This document shows, piece after piece, positions 8,489 to 17,152 of a DNA stretch of 64,000 nt. This DNA is from Formosa sediminum (GTDB lineage Bacteria; Bacteroidota; Bacteroidia; Flavobacteriales; Flavobacteriaceae): assembly GCF_007197735.1 (NCBI RefSeq), contig NZ_CP041637.1:3071001-3135000 (forward strand), in the 5' to 3' direction. The notes under the pieces were generated by a model. The model had not been told where the DNA came from and searched no databases. It saw nothing but the letters and a program-made list of their open reading frames with translations. The translations under genes and the position numbers were made by a program. The first letter of the stretch is position 1. Each line of letters begins with the position of its first letter.

Positions 8489-9898
8489 CTATTTACTTAA
8501 ATATGTATTTGCTACGGCTGCACGCTCTACCACATGAGAATGTAACGCACTAACTGCAACTTGAAAATCTGAACTAGAATTTAAAAACGTATAACCATCC
8601 ATTTCTGAAGTAGCATAAGGCTCTATTAATGATGAATAAGTAGCATATTTAGATTGCATTTTACTTATGTTAAAATAATCATCTATAGTTTCTTGAACAT
8701 ACGTATTATATTTTGCTTTATAAGTACTATCTGCATATAAATATCCTATTAAAGGCCAACTTGTTGCATTAACATCAGAAAAATCTAAAGCTACTGCACC
8801 CCGACCATTTCCGTCTTTTAAAGCTTCATTATTATCCCAAGGTATCCAGGATAAACGCGCTGTATCTGGGTTATTATATAAGAAGTAATTATGCGTCATT
8901 CTGCCATAGGTATCCCAATTTTGAATTACCGTATTTACAGCTAAATATTTTAAAAATGTATCTGTATCTAAAATGGTTTCTAGATTATCTCGCCAAGCTT
9001 CAGGATCTGTAGTTCTATTAGTAGCATGTAATGCGGCAAATAGGTCTTCAATATCGGTATAATCGGCTTCATCTTCATTGGTTTTCTTTACAAAGTCGGC
9101 TTCAGTAAAAGAGCCTTCGGTAAAACTTGCACTATCACCATCTGGTTTATATAAATTTCCATCGTTATCAGTAAACTGTGTGTCTATTACAGTATCGTCT
9201 ACTTCTTCAACTAATGTATATACTCCAAAATATTCAGGTCCATCTCCATGATCTACATAAACCGTATAAAATGCGGTATGCGATACAGCTAAACCAGCAT
9301 CTCTAAATACGTCTGCTGCTACTTTTTCACGTAACATGGATTTATCGTCGTAATTATTCTTTAAACTCAGTTTTTTAAATCCATAAAATCTTTGGTTATC
9401 AATTTGCGGATAATCGTCTTCAAATTCATCAAAATCTAATTTAAACGATAATTTTAAAATGCCTGCAGACCAACTGGATTGTAAACTTGAATTTCCTTTA
9501 AACCGGATCCCTACACGGTACCACTCAATACCATTGTAAAACACTTCGCCTGGAACAAAAATAGGATCTTCGTCTGAACTACTTACAGTAGCATTACTTC
9601 GTGACCCAAAAGTACCATACAAACTTGTCATGTTCTCTAACATAGAATTCCAACGATCTTCTGTAATTACAATATCTAATCGTTTTACGGCATTATCTTC
9701 AAAAACTTCATCAAAATTTGGATCTGCATTTTTACTATGGGTGTCTTCTGTCCAATATGTAGCTTCAAAATCGGTGTCATCAAATACCACCTCGACCGTA
9801 TCATTGGTTTCTGCGTCATCTGAATTACTATCACTAGAACATGAAAACGTAAAAATTAATTGTAAAACTAAAAGAGTAGTTAGTATTCTTTTTTTCAT
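8489..9898 (-). CDS. CotH kinase family lipoprotein
   Basis: This 469-residue lipoprotein has lipobox Cys20 followed by a Ser/Asp-rich linker. The body has CotH-family features: RLDIVITEDRWNSML near the start, GIRFKGNSSLQSSWS, KKLSLKNNYDDKSMLREKVAADVF, AFYTVYVDHGDGPEYFGVYTLVEEVDD, and the acidic NYFLYNNPD...LSWIPWDNN segment near the expected catalytic Asp residues. CotH proteins are divergent protein kinases, first known from spore coats and also found as secreted proteins. Here it would sit on the cell envelope. Neighbours give no partner. Family assignment is firm; kinase activity is inferred. Confidence 0.88.
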   Translation of the reverse strand: MKKRILTTLLVLQLIFTFSCSSDSNSDDAETNDTVEVVFDDTDFEATYWTEDTHSKNADPNFDEVFEDNAVKRLDIVITEDRWNSMLENMTSLYGTFGSRSNATVSSSDEDPIFVPGEVFYNGIEWYRVGIRFKGNSSLQSSWSAGILKLSFKLDFDEFEDDYPQIDNQRFYGFKKLSLKNNYDDKSMLREKVAADVFRDAGLAVSHTAFYTVYVDHGDGPEYFGVYTLVEEVDDTVIDTQFTDNDGNLYKPDGDSASFTEGSFTEADFVKKTNEDEADYTDIEDLFAALHATNRTTDPEAWRDNLETILDTDTFLKYLAVNTVIQNWDTYGRMTHNYFLYNNPDTARLSWIPWDNNEALKDGNGRGAVALDFSDVNATSWPLIGYLYADSTYKAKYNTYVQETIDDYFNISKMQSKYATYSSLIEPYATSEMDGYTFLNSSSDFQVAVSALHSHVVERAAVANTYLSK

Positions 9899-10076
9899 TT
9901 TCTCAGTAGGTTTAGTTTTTGTCTTGACAACAAAATTCCAAATTAAAACCGAAAAAAAATTAAATTTTAAGTGAAGGGCTTTAGCTTTTAAGTGAATACG
10001 TATTTCTACGGTTTAAACGAAATTGTATTTAAAAATAGTAACCCTAAAACTAGAAATATACTACTTAAAGATGTAA

Positions 10077-11075
10077 CTAATTTCCGAGTATTCTAAGCCA
10101 TAGCTCGGCTATTAAATGTTTAGCATCGTCTCTATTTTTAGGCGTTTCAACAAAATAAATATTGTTGTTGCTATCGGTTTTTATTTCGTATTGAAAAACA
10201 AAGTTTTGGGCATCAGGTTTTAAACTTAACGTTCCAAAACGTAAATCGTTAAAAAATAGTTTTTGATCTTGTTTAGAAATGGTATACCACCCTTTAGATA
10301 TTGCAATCATGCGCTGTAGCTTGGCATTGGTTTTTAATGCATCTACATATTCATGATGTTTGGGATACCTATAAAATGTTATGGGTTTACTGTCAAAAAA
10401 AGAATAATGTCCAACAAAATACGCATCTTTAGTGTCTACATTTGCTGTCCACAATATGGTATTTAATGGTGAAGGTCGGGTATCTAAATCTGTATAAGAA
10501 ATATTTTGATTTTGTAAAGCCAATTCAAAATTATAAAAAGCAATGCCTTTTAATACCACAGTAATTGCTAAATAGGCTGTACTAAAAAAAAGTCCCCAAT
10601 TGTTATACACACGACGCTTTTTAGCGGTTTTATTTTGACGCATAGCTAAGATTACACAACCTATAAAAGGCAATGTATATAATGGATCTATTACAAATAT
10701 GGTTTTATAAGCCACTCGTAAATCTAAAGGCCAAAACAACTGTGTTCCCCAAGTGGTATGCGCATCTAATAGTGGATGCGTTACAAAGGCTAGAAAAAAT
10801 AACAAAGACCAATCTTTAATATTTTTATACCGTTCAAAACGAGAGACAATCCAACCAAAAATAGGTGCGAAAACCACTGAAAATAATATGGAATGAGTAA
10901 ACCCTCTGTGCATTTCTAATGCAGTAACAGTATCGGTAACTTGTGAAGCAAGAACGTCCAAATCGGGAATAGTACCTGCAATAGCACCATATAACATGGC
11001 TTTATTTCCTGTTTTTTTACCTAAAACGGCTTCGCCAACTGCAGCGCCTAAAACAATTTGTGTAAGTGAATCCAT
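10077..11075 (-). CDS. YdjM-family membrane-bound putative metal-dependent hydrolase
   Basis: This 332-residue protein opens MDSLTQIVLGAAVGEAVLG, the signature of the YdjM/PF04307 family. Conserved polar residues PDLD (37-40), HRGFTHS (56-62) and VTHPLLDAHTTWGTQLFWP follow, which suggest a metal site at the membrane. Several membrane helices fill the middle, and a soluble C-terminal domain of about 130 residues follows. The family is linked to membrane or DNA-damage physiology in E. coli but has no settled reaction. A TATGTTTG box (11083-11090, minus strand) lies 7 bases before the start codon. Confidence 0.85.
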   Translation of the reverse strand: MDSLTQIVLGAAVGEAVLGKKTGNKAMLYGAIAGTIPDLDVLASQVTDTVTALEMHRGFTHSILFSVVFAPIFGWIVSRFERYKNIKDWSLLFFLAFVTHPLLDAHTTWGTQLFWPLDLRVAYKTIFVIDPLYTLPFIGCVILAMRQNKTAKKRRVYNNWGLFFSTAYLAITVVLKGIAFYNFELALQNQNISYTDLDTRPSPLNTILWTANVDTKDAYFVGHYSFFDSKPITFYRYPKHHEYVDALKTNAKLQRMIAISKGWYTISKQDQKLFFNDLRFGTLSLKPDAQNFVFQYEIKTDSNNNIYFVETPKNRDDAKHLIAELWLRILGN

Positions 11076-11082
11076 ATAATTA

Positions 11083-11090
11083 CAAACATA
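11083..11090 (-). promoter_or_regulatory. -7 promoter box of the YdjM-like gene
   Basis: Minus strand TATGTTTG fits TAnnTTTG. A TTG lies about 22 bases further upstream (11113-11115). The box ends 7 bases before the ATG, so the 5' leader would be only a few bases. Confidence 0.55.
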
Positions 11091-11162
11091 GTTGAAGTTA
11101 GGCTACTAACCTCAACCCCTTAAAAAAATATACCATTTAAATGTATATATTAAAAATGAAAA

Positions 11163-11191
11163 CCCAACCTTTAGTAACACTAAAAGTTGGG
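11163..11191 (-). terminator. Intrinsic terminator closing the 11259 gene
   Basis: Stem CCCAACCTTTAG / CTAAAAGTTGGG (one mismatch, 5-base loop). The minus strand continues TTTTCATTTTT. It lies about 70 bases past the stop of the Gly/Pro-rich protein gene. Confidence 0.8.
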
Positions 11192-11258
11192 GTCTCTGGA
11201 TTCAACAATTTATAAAAAAAACAAACAAATGCGTAATTAAAAAATGTATTGGTTATGC

Positions 11259-12038
11259 CTACAAATGCGCATCAAACCAAAAATCGAGTTCTATGGGAGC
11301 ACTACTTTCACTTTCGTCTGGGTGACCTCCACCTTGAGACTGACCACTTGGACCTCGGCCTCCGCCTGGAGGACCACCTCTACGGCTTCCTGACTCGCGT
11401 TCATCGGTATCAAATTCATCAAAACCTGAAGATGCTATTTTACTAGGTTTTTCTTTATTAGTTGTAACAACACCTATTTTTAACTTAGAAAGGTCTTGAT
11501 TAGCCTTTTCAATAATTTTATGTTTTGGAACCGTTAAATGATAATTTAAAATCCCTGTTCCAGTATTATAAGTATAAGCCGCAGTAACGTCTAAACTATT
11601 TAAAAGTACATTAAAGAAGTCTGTTTTTTCATTATGAATAAAAACAGCGTCTTCTGGAAAATTTTCAGAGACTAATCTATAAATGGCTTGTCTCTTTTGC
11701 ATAACCTCAGCATCTGTTTGAAAATCTTCTGAAGCTTCTTCTTGAGGAAAACTAGACATTGGCAACGGTTCTTTTGGATACGTTATCCAAACCTTTTTCT
11801 TTTCTTTTCCTTTTACATCAAAATACACTGTAAGTCCATGATGTAATATAAACATAATGGTTCTTGGATCTTGAGTACTAATATCTAAAATAATGTTAGC
11901 TTTAGTATCGGTTACCAAATACTTTAAAGTATGGTTTGTTACAGTTATGGTATCTAATAATATAAGAGATTTTTCTGCATGTGCATATACAGAACCCATT
12001 GCTCCAAACACCATTAAGACAAACATAATTTCTTTCAT
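11259..12038 (-). CDS. Secreted protein of unknown function with Gly/Pro-rich tail
   Basis: I do not recognise this family. The 259-residue protein has a signal peptide (about 1-19, ending VYAHA) and a mixed alpha/beta body with YTYNTGTGILNYHLTVPKHKI. A basic, Gly/Pro-rich low-complexity stretch (SRRGGPPGGGRGPSGQ, about 218-233) follows, and the protein ends ELDFWFDAHL. It lies 137 bases downstream of the LytTR regulator in the same direction and ends at a terminator. Comparable Pro/Gly-rich patches occur in the MacA-like and DUF1566 proteins of the block upstream. A periplasmic or surface role tied to that block is inferred from position only. Confidence 0.7.
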   Translation of the reverse strand: MKEIMFVLMVFGAMGSVYAHAEKSLILLDTITVTNHTLKYLVTDTKANIILDISTQDPRTIMFILHHGLTVYFDVKGKEKKKVWITYPKEPLPMSSFPQEEASEDFQTDAEVMQKRQAIYRLVSENFPEDAVFIHNEKTDFFNVLLNSLDVTAAYTYNTGTGILNYHLTVPKHKIIEKANQDLSKLKIGVVTTNKEKPSKIASSGFDEFDTDERESGSRRGGPPGGGRGPSGQSQGGGHPDESESSAPIELDFWFDAHL

Positions 12039-12175
12039 TATACCATACTTTATATTATGATATAAATGTATAGTGAATGTTGAATGTTAAGAAACAATAT
12101 ATACTAATAGGCGTATTAAATCTATGAATAGAGCTATTATAAAGATGGGATTTTTAACCGTCCCCTTTTTTAGCC

Positions 12176-12934
12176 TTAATTGTTTAATGAATTCTGATTA
12201 ATAAATTCTAGAAATGTTGGTTTATACTGTTCAGACACGGTAATACGTTGTTTGTTGATGATAATCTGACTACGCTCTATCACTTCTATATTTTTTAATG
12301 ATACTATAAACGAACGATGAACACGCATAAATTCTGATTTAGGAAGTTCTTCTTCTAACGACTTTAAACTCATAAGCGTTAAAATAGGTTTTGGATTATC
12401 TTTTAACCAGATCTTGATATAATCTTTTAAACCTTCAAAATACAATACATCCGAAAGTTTAATACGCAATTGTTTATATTCTGATTTTACAAACAGAAAT
12501 TCTTTTTTATCAGAAGAATCAGTTAAAATTTTATGAGCATTTTTAGATGTAGAAGAAACATGTAGTAAGTTAAACCAAGTTCTAGCTTTATTAGCAGCCG
12601 TTAAAAACTCGGCATAATCAAAAGGTTTTAATAAATAATCTAAAGCTTCAACTTTAAAACCTTCTAAAGCATATTGATCGAATGCTGTTGTAAAAATTAT
12701 ACGTGTATCTTTAGAAACCATTTTAGACAATTCCAAGCCTGTTAAGTCGGGCATTTGTATATCTAAAAACAACACATCTACGTTTTCATTTTGTAAATAT
12801 TCTACAGCTTCAATAGCACTACCACATTTTTTTTTAAGCTTTAAAAAAGGGGTTTTATCTACATAACTTTCAACCAAATTAAGTGCCATTGGTTCATCAT
12901 CTACAATTACACAGCTCAGTATTAGGGTTTCCAT
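12176..12934 (-). CDS. LytTR-family response regulator
   Basis: This 252-residue protein has an N-terminal receiver domain (about 5-120) with acidic pocket DDE (12-14), phospho-acceptor Asp58 in VLFLDIQMPDLTG and Lys in YLLKPFD. A C-terminal LytTR DNA-binding domain (about 150-250) contains YFEGLKDYIKIW, FMRVHRSFIVSL and the terminal strands typical of the family. It starts 5 bases after the stop of the histidine kinase gene, so the two form one transcription unit. The likely targets are the adjacent MacAB-TolC/DUF1566 operon or the gene downstream, inferred from location. Confidence 0.92.
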   Translation of the reverse strand: METLILSCVIVDDEPMALNLVESYVDKTPFLKLKKKCGSAIEAVEYLQNENVDVLFLDIQMPDLTGLELSKMVSKDTRIIFTTAFDQYALEGFKVEALDYLLKPFDYAEFLTAANKARTWFNLLHVSSTSKNAHKILTDSSDKKEFLFVKSEYKQLRIKLSDVLYFEGLKDYIKIWLKDNPKPILTLMSLKSLEEELPKSEFMRVHRSFIVSLKNIEVIERSQIIINKQRITVSEQYKPTFLEFINQNSLNN

Positions 12935-12939
12935 AAGGC

Positions 12940-13998
12940 TTATATTTCTATTTGTAAATCTACAAAAAATCGGCCGTTTACCACCTCTGCTTTAAAAGTA
13001 TGTTTAGATGGGTACAATAATTCTAAACGTTTTTTTAGGTTTTGCAAACCTATACCTGATCCGCTTTTATCGCTTATTTGCTTAGGATAATTATTATTTA
13101 CAATTTTAAAAATCACAAGATTATCTTTAATAGACATATGTATAAAAATCTCACTCTCTTTACTAGCAGAGACCCCATGTTTAAAGGCATTTTCTATTAA
13201 TGAAATAAATAATAAAGGTGCAATTTTAATAGCATGTACTTCTGAAGGGAATGTAGATATAACCTGTGTTTTATCTGAAATACGAAGCTTCATAAGTTCT
13301 AAGTATTTCTTCATGAAATCTATTTCTTTAGAAAGCGGAACCAACTCGATATTTGTTTCGTATAACAAATAACGCATGAGTTTACTTAGACTATGAATTG
13401 TAGATTTTGCTTGTTCGGGAGAAAAATCGACTAATGAGTAAATATTATTTAATGAATTAAAGAAAAAATGAGGCTGCAATTGGTACCTTAAATGTTGTAT
13501 TTCTGACTGTAATTTTACATTGGTAGCTTCCTTACGTTCTGCTTCAGTTTTAGCTAATCTTTTAGTTGTTTTTAAAGCTACAGCAAAAACTAATGGCGCA
13601 AAATAAGATAACATTTGCATGTAAATAAACATTTCAAAAGGAGGTTTACCATCGCTTCTTTTATCTTCTTTAACTAATTCTTGAAATATATTGGTACCAA
13701 TAAGTTCTTTAAGAGTTAAAAACAAAGCAATAAAAAACAAATTTACACTTATAAATCTAACTGTTTTTTTAGTGAATAGAAATTTATCTATAAAGAGAAA
13801 ATAATTTAAATAGAAAATCATGGCATAGAATACTAATGGCACCCAAAAATGTGCGATAATTCTATTAATATCGCGTTCTTCTTGATAAGACAGAAAATAA
13901 GGCATACTAAAAAGTACTAACCAAACTAGAGCATGCAAAAAAATACTAATGTATTTATTCTTGTGCATTATTGTATAATTTTGAAACGTGATATTCAT
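12940..13998 (-). CDS. LytS/YehU-type sensor histidine kinase
   Basis: This 352-residue sensor has four hydrophobic segments in residues 18-145 and a short polar loop (KEDKRSDGKPPFEM) between the third and fourth. A His_kinase domain follows with phospho-acceptor His177 in QLQPHFFFNSLNNIYSL. The C-terminal ATPase domain has IENAFKHGVSA (N box) and GSGIGLQNLKKRLELLYP (G box). Met11 is a plausible alternative start. The membrane part lacks a recognised ligand domain, so the signal is probably sensed in or at the membrane. It pairs with the LytTR regulator directly downstream. Confidence 0.92.
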   Translation of the reverse strand: MNITFQNYTIMHKNKYISIFLHALVWLVLFSMPYFLSYQEERDINRIIAHFWVPLVFYAMIFYLNYFLFIDKFLFTKKTVRFISVNLFFIALFLTLKELIGTNIFQELVKEDKRSDGKPPFEMFIYMQMLSYFAPLVFAVALKTTKRLAKTEAERKEATNVKLQSEIQHLRYQLQPHFFFNSLNNIYSLVDFSPEQAKSTIHSLSKLMRYLLYETNIELVPLSKEIDFMKKYLELMKLRISDKTQVISTFPSEVHAIKIAPLLFISLIENAFKHGVSASKESEIFIHMSIKDNLVIFKIVNNNYPKQISDKSGSGIGLQNLKKRLELLYPSKHTFKAEVVNGRFFVDLQIEI

Positions 13999-14018
13999 AA
14001 TGTAAATTAAACCCTATG

Positions 14019-14059
14019 ATACATTAAATATAAGATACACGTGTGTTAAACATGTATCA
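14019..14059. repeat. Three GATACA/TGTATC repeats upstream of the LytS gene
   Basis: GATACAT, GATACAC and the inverse ATGTATC lie in about 40 bases just upstream of the sensor kinase start. Closely spaced direct and inverted copies resemble a regulator-binding cluster, but no factor can be named. Confidence 0.35.
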
Positions 14060-14064
14060 AAAAT

Positions 14065-14138
14065 AGTGTTTCTACAATGCAATCGGGAAAATTTTTAAAA
14101 TTCAGTTTTTTTATAAACCGTTTTGCATTGGAAACACT
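14065..14138. repeat. Large imperfect inverted repeat between DoxX and LytS genes
   Basis: Left arm AGTGTTTC-TA-CAATGCAA (14065-14082) pairs with right arm TTGCATTGGAAACACT (14123-14138): 16 paired bases, one 2-base bulge and a 40-base AT-rich loop. It occupies the only sizeable gap in the leftward block. It could be an mRNA stabiliser or processing structure, a partial terminator, or a protein-binding site. Confidence 0.6.
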
Positions 14139-14149
14139 ATACTTGGTTT

Positions 14150-14170
14150 TAAAACGTTTAGTACGTTTTA
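14150..14170 (-). terminator. Possible weak terminator at the DoxX stop codon
   Basis: TAAAACGT / ACGTTTTA form an 8-bp stem with a 5-base loop overlapping the DoxX stop. The T tract afterwards on the minus strand is short, so read-through to the LytS gene is likely. Confidence 0.35.
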
Positions 14171-14566
14171 ATCTAATTTATGTTTATAAGACAGTGCATA
14201 CTTACCTGCACCAGATATGCATAATGCTAACGCAGGTAAAGCATACAACAATATTAACTCGATAGCTAAACCACCTGTTTTAGATAACTCAAACATAGAG
14301 TCTGCATGTCTTAAAAATAAAGCTGTTAGCATCCCAAAAAAATAAACCAAGGATGCCAAACGTGTTCTCCATCCTATAACCATAAGAACTGGAGCTAGCA
14401 ATTCTGTTATATAAACTCCGTAAGCCATTACAGCAGGTAGGCCTATGTCTGTTAACATGTGTTGAATACCGTCTATATGCCCTAGTTTAGCTACACCATG
14501 AAAAAGCATAAGTCCTCCAAGAGTTAAGCGAATAAGCAACAAGGCTAAATCTGTGTTTTTTTTCAT
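14168..14566 (-). CDS. DoxX-family membrane protein
   Basis: This 132-residue protein has four membrane helices and the DoxX signature: LLLIRLTLGGLMLFHGVAKL near the N-terminus, LTDIGLPAVMAYGVYITELLAPVLMVIGWRTRLA in the middle, and a C-terminal helix ending CISGAGKYAL. The DoxX family (PF07681) is linked to redox or thiosulfate-quinone functions in some species, but no general reaction is known. It is the last gene of the leftward run beginning with TolC (24 bases after the double-DUF1566 gene), so it is probably co-expressed with the exporter and lipoproteins. Confidence 0.88.
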   Translation of the reverse strand: MKKNTDLALLLIRLTLGGLMLFHGVAKLGHIDGIQHMLTDIGLPAVMAYGVYITELLAPVLMVIGWRTRLASLVYFFGMLTALFLRHADSMFELSKTGGLAIELILLYALPALALCISGAGKYALSYKHKLD

Positions 14567-14590
14567 CTTTTTTATTTAAAAAGTTACCAA

Positions 14591-15910
14591 TTAATCTATA
14601 TTTCTAACTAAACGTACATAATTATAATAACGTTCACCTCCTTCACTCACTGGCCCATTTTCATGTTTAGTATCAAAACGTACTGCACCAGCTCCATGAA
14701 AATCTAAACCTTCATTATTTACTGCACGACCAAAAGCCACATACCAAGCATAATAAAATGGTTTATCGCGCTGAAAACGAGCAGATGTACTTGTCCAGAA
14801 ATAAGGATAATCTGTATCTCCATTCTCATTTACGATTTCAGAAGTATTAAAAATAGGATCTATAGCTGGCCCTTCTTTTGATACATCTTGAGCTGCAGGA
14901 GCATAATTATAATTTACTATTCCTTGTAATTCTTTTACATTAGGTAAACGCCAGTCTGAATATCCTGATACTTCTGCATGTTCTGCATATGCCAAAGCTT
15001 CTTTCCAATTTAAACCACGTCCGCTATCATTTTTAGTCCACATTAATCCTGTTGCCAAATCTGTAACAGTCTGATTGCCATTATCTTTAAACTGATTAAT
15101 ACCATACGTATTACCACGAACTGCACGAATGTGTTTTAACATGGGATTACCAGTGGGACGTTCGCCATTTCCTGGTGGTGGAGGTCTATTTTCCTCTCGC
15201 TTACCTCCTTTTGCTTTGCTAAGCTGGTTAACAGTGTCTTGATTATTATGATTCCCTGGAGGCGGACCTTGATGATCCCTATCTTTTGGTAATACTGCTG
15301 GATAAGCTTTTATATGACCTGTAGCATGATTTACACCAAAGGCTGCCGTATATTGCCCCTCTTCGGTATGACCAACATATGTGTTACTTGTCCAATACTG
15401 CTCACCTTTATCGACTTTCGTATTATTAACAAGTGAAAAATATGTAGGATCTATATAAGGCCACCCCATACTAAAATCACTAATAGAATATAGTTCTTTT
15501 GCTGTAGGCATTCTCCAATCACTGTAACCACCAAGTTCTAATTCTTCAGTATAATCTTTTGCACCTTGCCAATCAAATCCTTCTGATGTTGGAATTTCTT
15601 GCCACATTAATCCTGTATTATTATCGGTAACAGTGCCATCCCCATTTTTGGTATAAGACATAGGCTCACCTTTTAGATAATTGGCATCCTGACCGTATAA
15701 AGAATCTCCTAGAGCTAAATTTTCTAAAATTTCTCCATCTTCTCCATATGTACTTACTTGGCCTGTTTCTATTTGAACATACTTATATTGGTGTGTCTTA
15801 GCTTCTAAACTTTTATCAAGCTCATTTTTATTTTTACAAGATTGCAATACAACACCTAAGCATACAGAACATATAAGTACTAAACTGGTATTAATTTTTA
15901 ATGTGTTCAT
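14591..15910 (-). CDS. Lipoprotein with two DUF1566 (Lcl C-terminal-like) domains, paralogue 1
   Basis: The signal peptide ends in lipobox Cys25. Two DUF1566 (PF07603) repeats are visible. Repeat 1 runs from TGLMWQE through ELGGYSDWRMPTAKELYS to YWTSNTY. Repeat 2 runs from TGLMWTKNDSGRGLNW through VSGYSDWRLPNVKELQG to FWTSTSARF and ends YNYVRLVRN. A Pro/Gly/Asn-rich linker of about 50 residues (PPPGNHNNQ ... RPPPPGNGERPTG) joins them. DUF1566 has a C-type-lectin-like/formylglycine-enzyme-like fold and is found in surface adhesins. It is paralogous to the next gene upstream, 30 bases away. A surface-exposed binding role is inferred; the ligand is unknown. Confidence 0.88.
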   Translation of the reverse strand: MNTLKINTSLVLICSVCLGVVLQSCKNKNELDKSLEAKTHQYKYVQIETGQVSTYGEDGEILENLALGDSLYGQDANYLKGEPMSYTKNGDGTVTDNNTGLMWQEIPTSEGFDWQGAKDYTEELELGGYSDWRMPTAKELYSISDFSMGWPYIDPTYFSLVNNTKVDKGEQYWTSNTYVGHTEEGQYTAAFGVNHATGHIKAYPAVLPKDRDHQGPPPGNHNNQDTVNQLSKAKGGKREENRPPPPGNGERPTGNPMLKHIRAVRGNTYGINQFKDNGNQTVTDLATGLMWTKNDSGRGLNWKEALAYAEHAEVSGYSDWRLPNVKELQGIVNYNYAPAAQDVSKEGPAIDPIFNTSEIVNENGDTDYPYFWTSTSARFQRDKPFYYAWYVAFGRAVNNEGLDFHGAGAVRFDTKHENGPVSEGGERYYNYVRLVRNID

Positions 15911-15940
15911 CCTATATTTTTTTAAGGTAAAAGCTGTTTA

Positions 15941-17119
15941 TTATTTGATCGTTCTAACCAACCTTACGTAATTTTTTATACGAATGGAATCTGCTGCATT
16001 TATAGACTCTAACAAATAATCTTCAACCTTTCCAGACTTTGGATCTGAACGCTGTGCTCCAGCTCCGTGCCAATCATAATATGTTGTAGCTTTACTATTA
16101 TCCTTACTGTATGCTTTACCAAACGCTATATAACACGCTGTATATTTAAAATCGCCTTGTGTAGTACTGGTCCAAAACCAACTATCAGGATTAGTACAGT
16201 TAAAGAAATTCTCATTAATAGCTGGAATTGTTTTCTTTTCATAGTCTACTATGCTTTGCAATTCTTTGGTGTTTGGAACTCTCCAGTCTGTATATCCAGC
16301 AAGTGTACTATTTTTAGCGTAAATAAGCGACTCTTTCCAGTTATAGGTGTTTCCATCATCTACTTGTTGCCACATTAAACCTGTAGCTTGGTCTGTTATA
16401 GTTCCATCCCTATTATCGATAAAGTTATTTACACCATATACATTTTCTTTTCCTCTAACTGCTCTTACATAATTACCTGGATTTCTCACTCCCCTTTCAC
16501 CATTATAATACAGACCTGTTTCGTATGCTTTTATATGTCCGTCTGCAAAATTAAAACCAAAAGCACCTTCTATTTCTATATTTTGAATAGGTCCTTTTAC
16601 ATATTTGGTACTTGACCAATACTGCCCAGCAAACGGCATTCTTTTATCATAATTAAAATCGAAATAATTAGTATTTATATAAGGTTTAGATTGTTCTAAA
16701 TTTCTAGGATGAAGCTCACCATTTGAATTGAGCAGGGAATACAACTCTTTAATTGTTGGTAACCTCCAATCTGTATATCCTCCTAATTCTAATTGCTCTA
16801 CATAGGTAAAAGCATCGTAAAAATTATAACGGGTATTAGCCGGTGTTTTTTGCCACATTAGACCTGTATTTAAATCGGTAATTGTACCATCATCATTGTC
16901 TTTATAAGCAGAAAGTTTACCAACATACTGCGCATCTTGTCCGTAATATTCATCAGTTTCACTTGGCTTGGCAATTTTTTCTCCATCGTCATTATAAAAT
17001 TTATCCTGACCTGTGTCTGTGATAACAAAATGAATGTTAGTTTTATTCTGGGCATTTTTGCATGCAAAACACAATAGAATAACTAAAGAAAAATATAATT
17101 TTAGACTAAGGGTTTTCAT
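15941..17119 (-). CDS. Lipoprotein with two DUF1566 domains, paralogue 2
   Basis: This 392-residue lipoprotein has lipobox Cys20. As in its neighbour, a short N-terminal segment with VITDTGQDKFYNDDGEKI is followed by two DUF1566 repeats, each with TGLMWQ, YTDWR(L/V)P and KELYSL or KELQSI cores and W-S/T-S-T stretches. The C-terminus is YDWHGAGAQRSDPK ... NYVRLVRTIK. It lacks the long Pro-rich linker of paralogue 1. The pair probably arose by tandem duplication. It lies 33 bases after the MacB permease gene, in the same operon. It could be cargo, an accessory subunit or a co-regulated surface protein of the exporter. Confidence 0.88.
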   Translation of the reverse strand: MKTLSLKLYFSLVILLCFACKNAQNKTNIHFVITDTGQDKFYNDDGEKIAKPSETDEYYGQDAQYVGKLSAYKDNDDGTITDLNTGLMWQKTPANTRYNFYDAFTYVEQLELGGYTDWRLPTIKELYSLLNSNGELHPRNLEQSKPYINTNYFDFNYDKRMPFAGQYWSSTKYVKGPIQNIEIEGAFGFNFADGHIKAYETGLYYNGERGVRNPGNYVRAVRGKENVYGVNNFIDNRDGTITDQATGLMWQQVDDGNTYNWKESLIYAKNSTLAGYTDWRVPNTKELQSIVDYEKKTIPAINENFFNCTNPDSWFWTSTTQGDFKYTACYIAFGKAYSKDNSKATTYYDWHGAGAQRSDPKSGKVEDYLLESINAADSIRIKNYVRLVRTIK

Positions 17120-17152
17120 ACGTTCAGGTTTTAATGATTAACCGCTATTAAA

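Noticed and set aside
9630-9974. 114-codon plus-strand frame at the start of the CotH gene
   Set aside because: It is antisense to the lipoprotein signal and Ser/Asp linker of CotH, with biased Ser/Val composition and no recognisable domain.
10021-10076. Search for a terminator after the YdjM-like gene
   Set aside because: Only short direct repeats (TTTTAAGTGAA twice, near 9964-9995) are present; no convincing stem-loop.
16067-16615. Two hydrophobic plus-strand frames opposite the DUF1566 gene
   Set aside because: They are shadow frames of the Tyr/Asn-rich coding sequence, with no promoter or conserved features.
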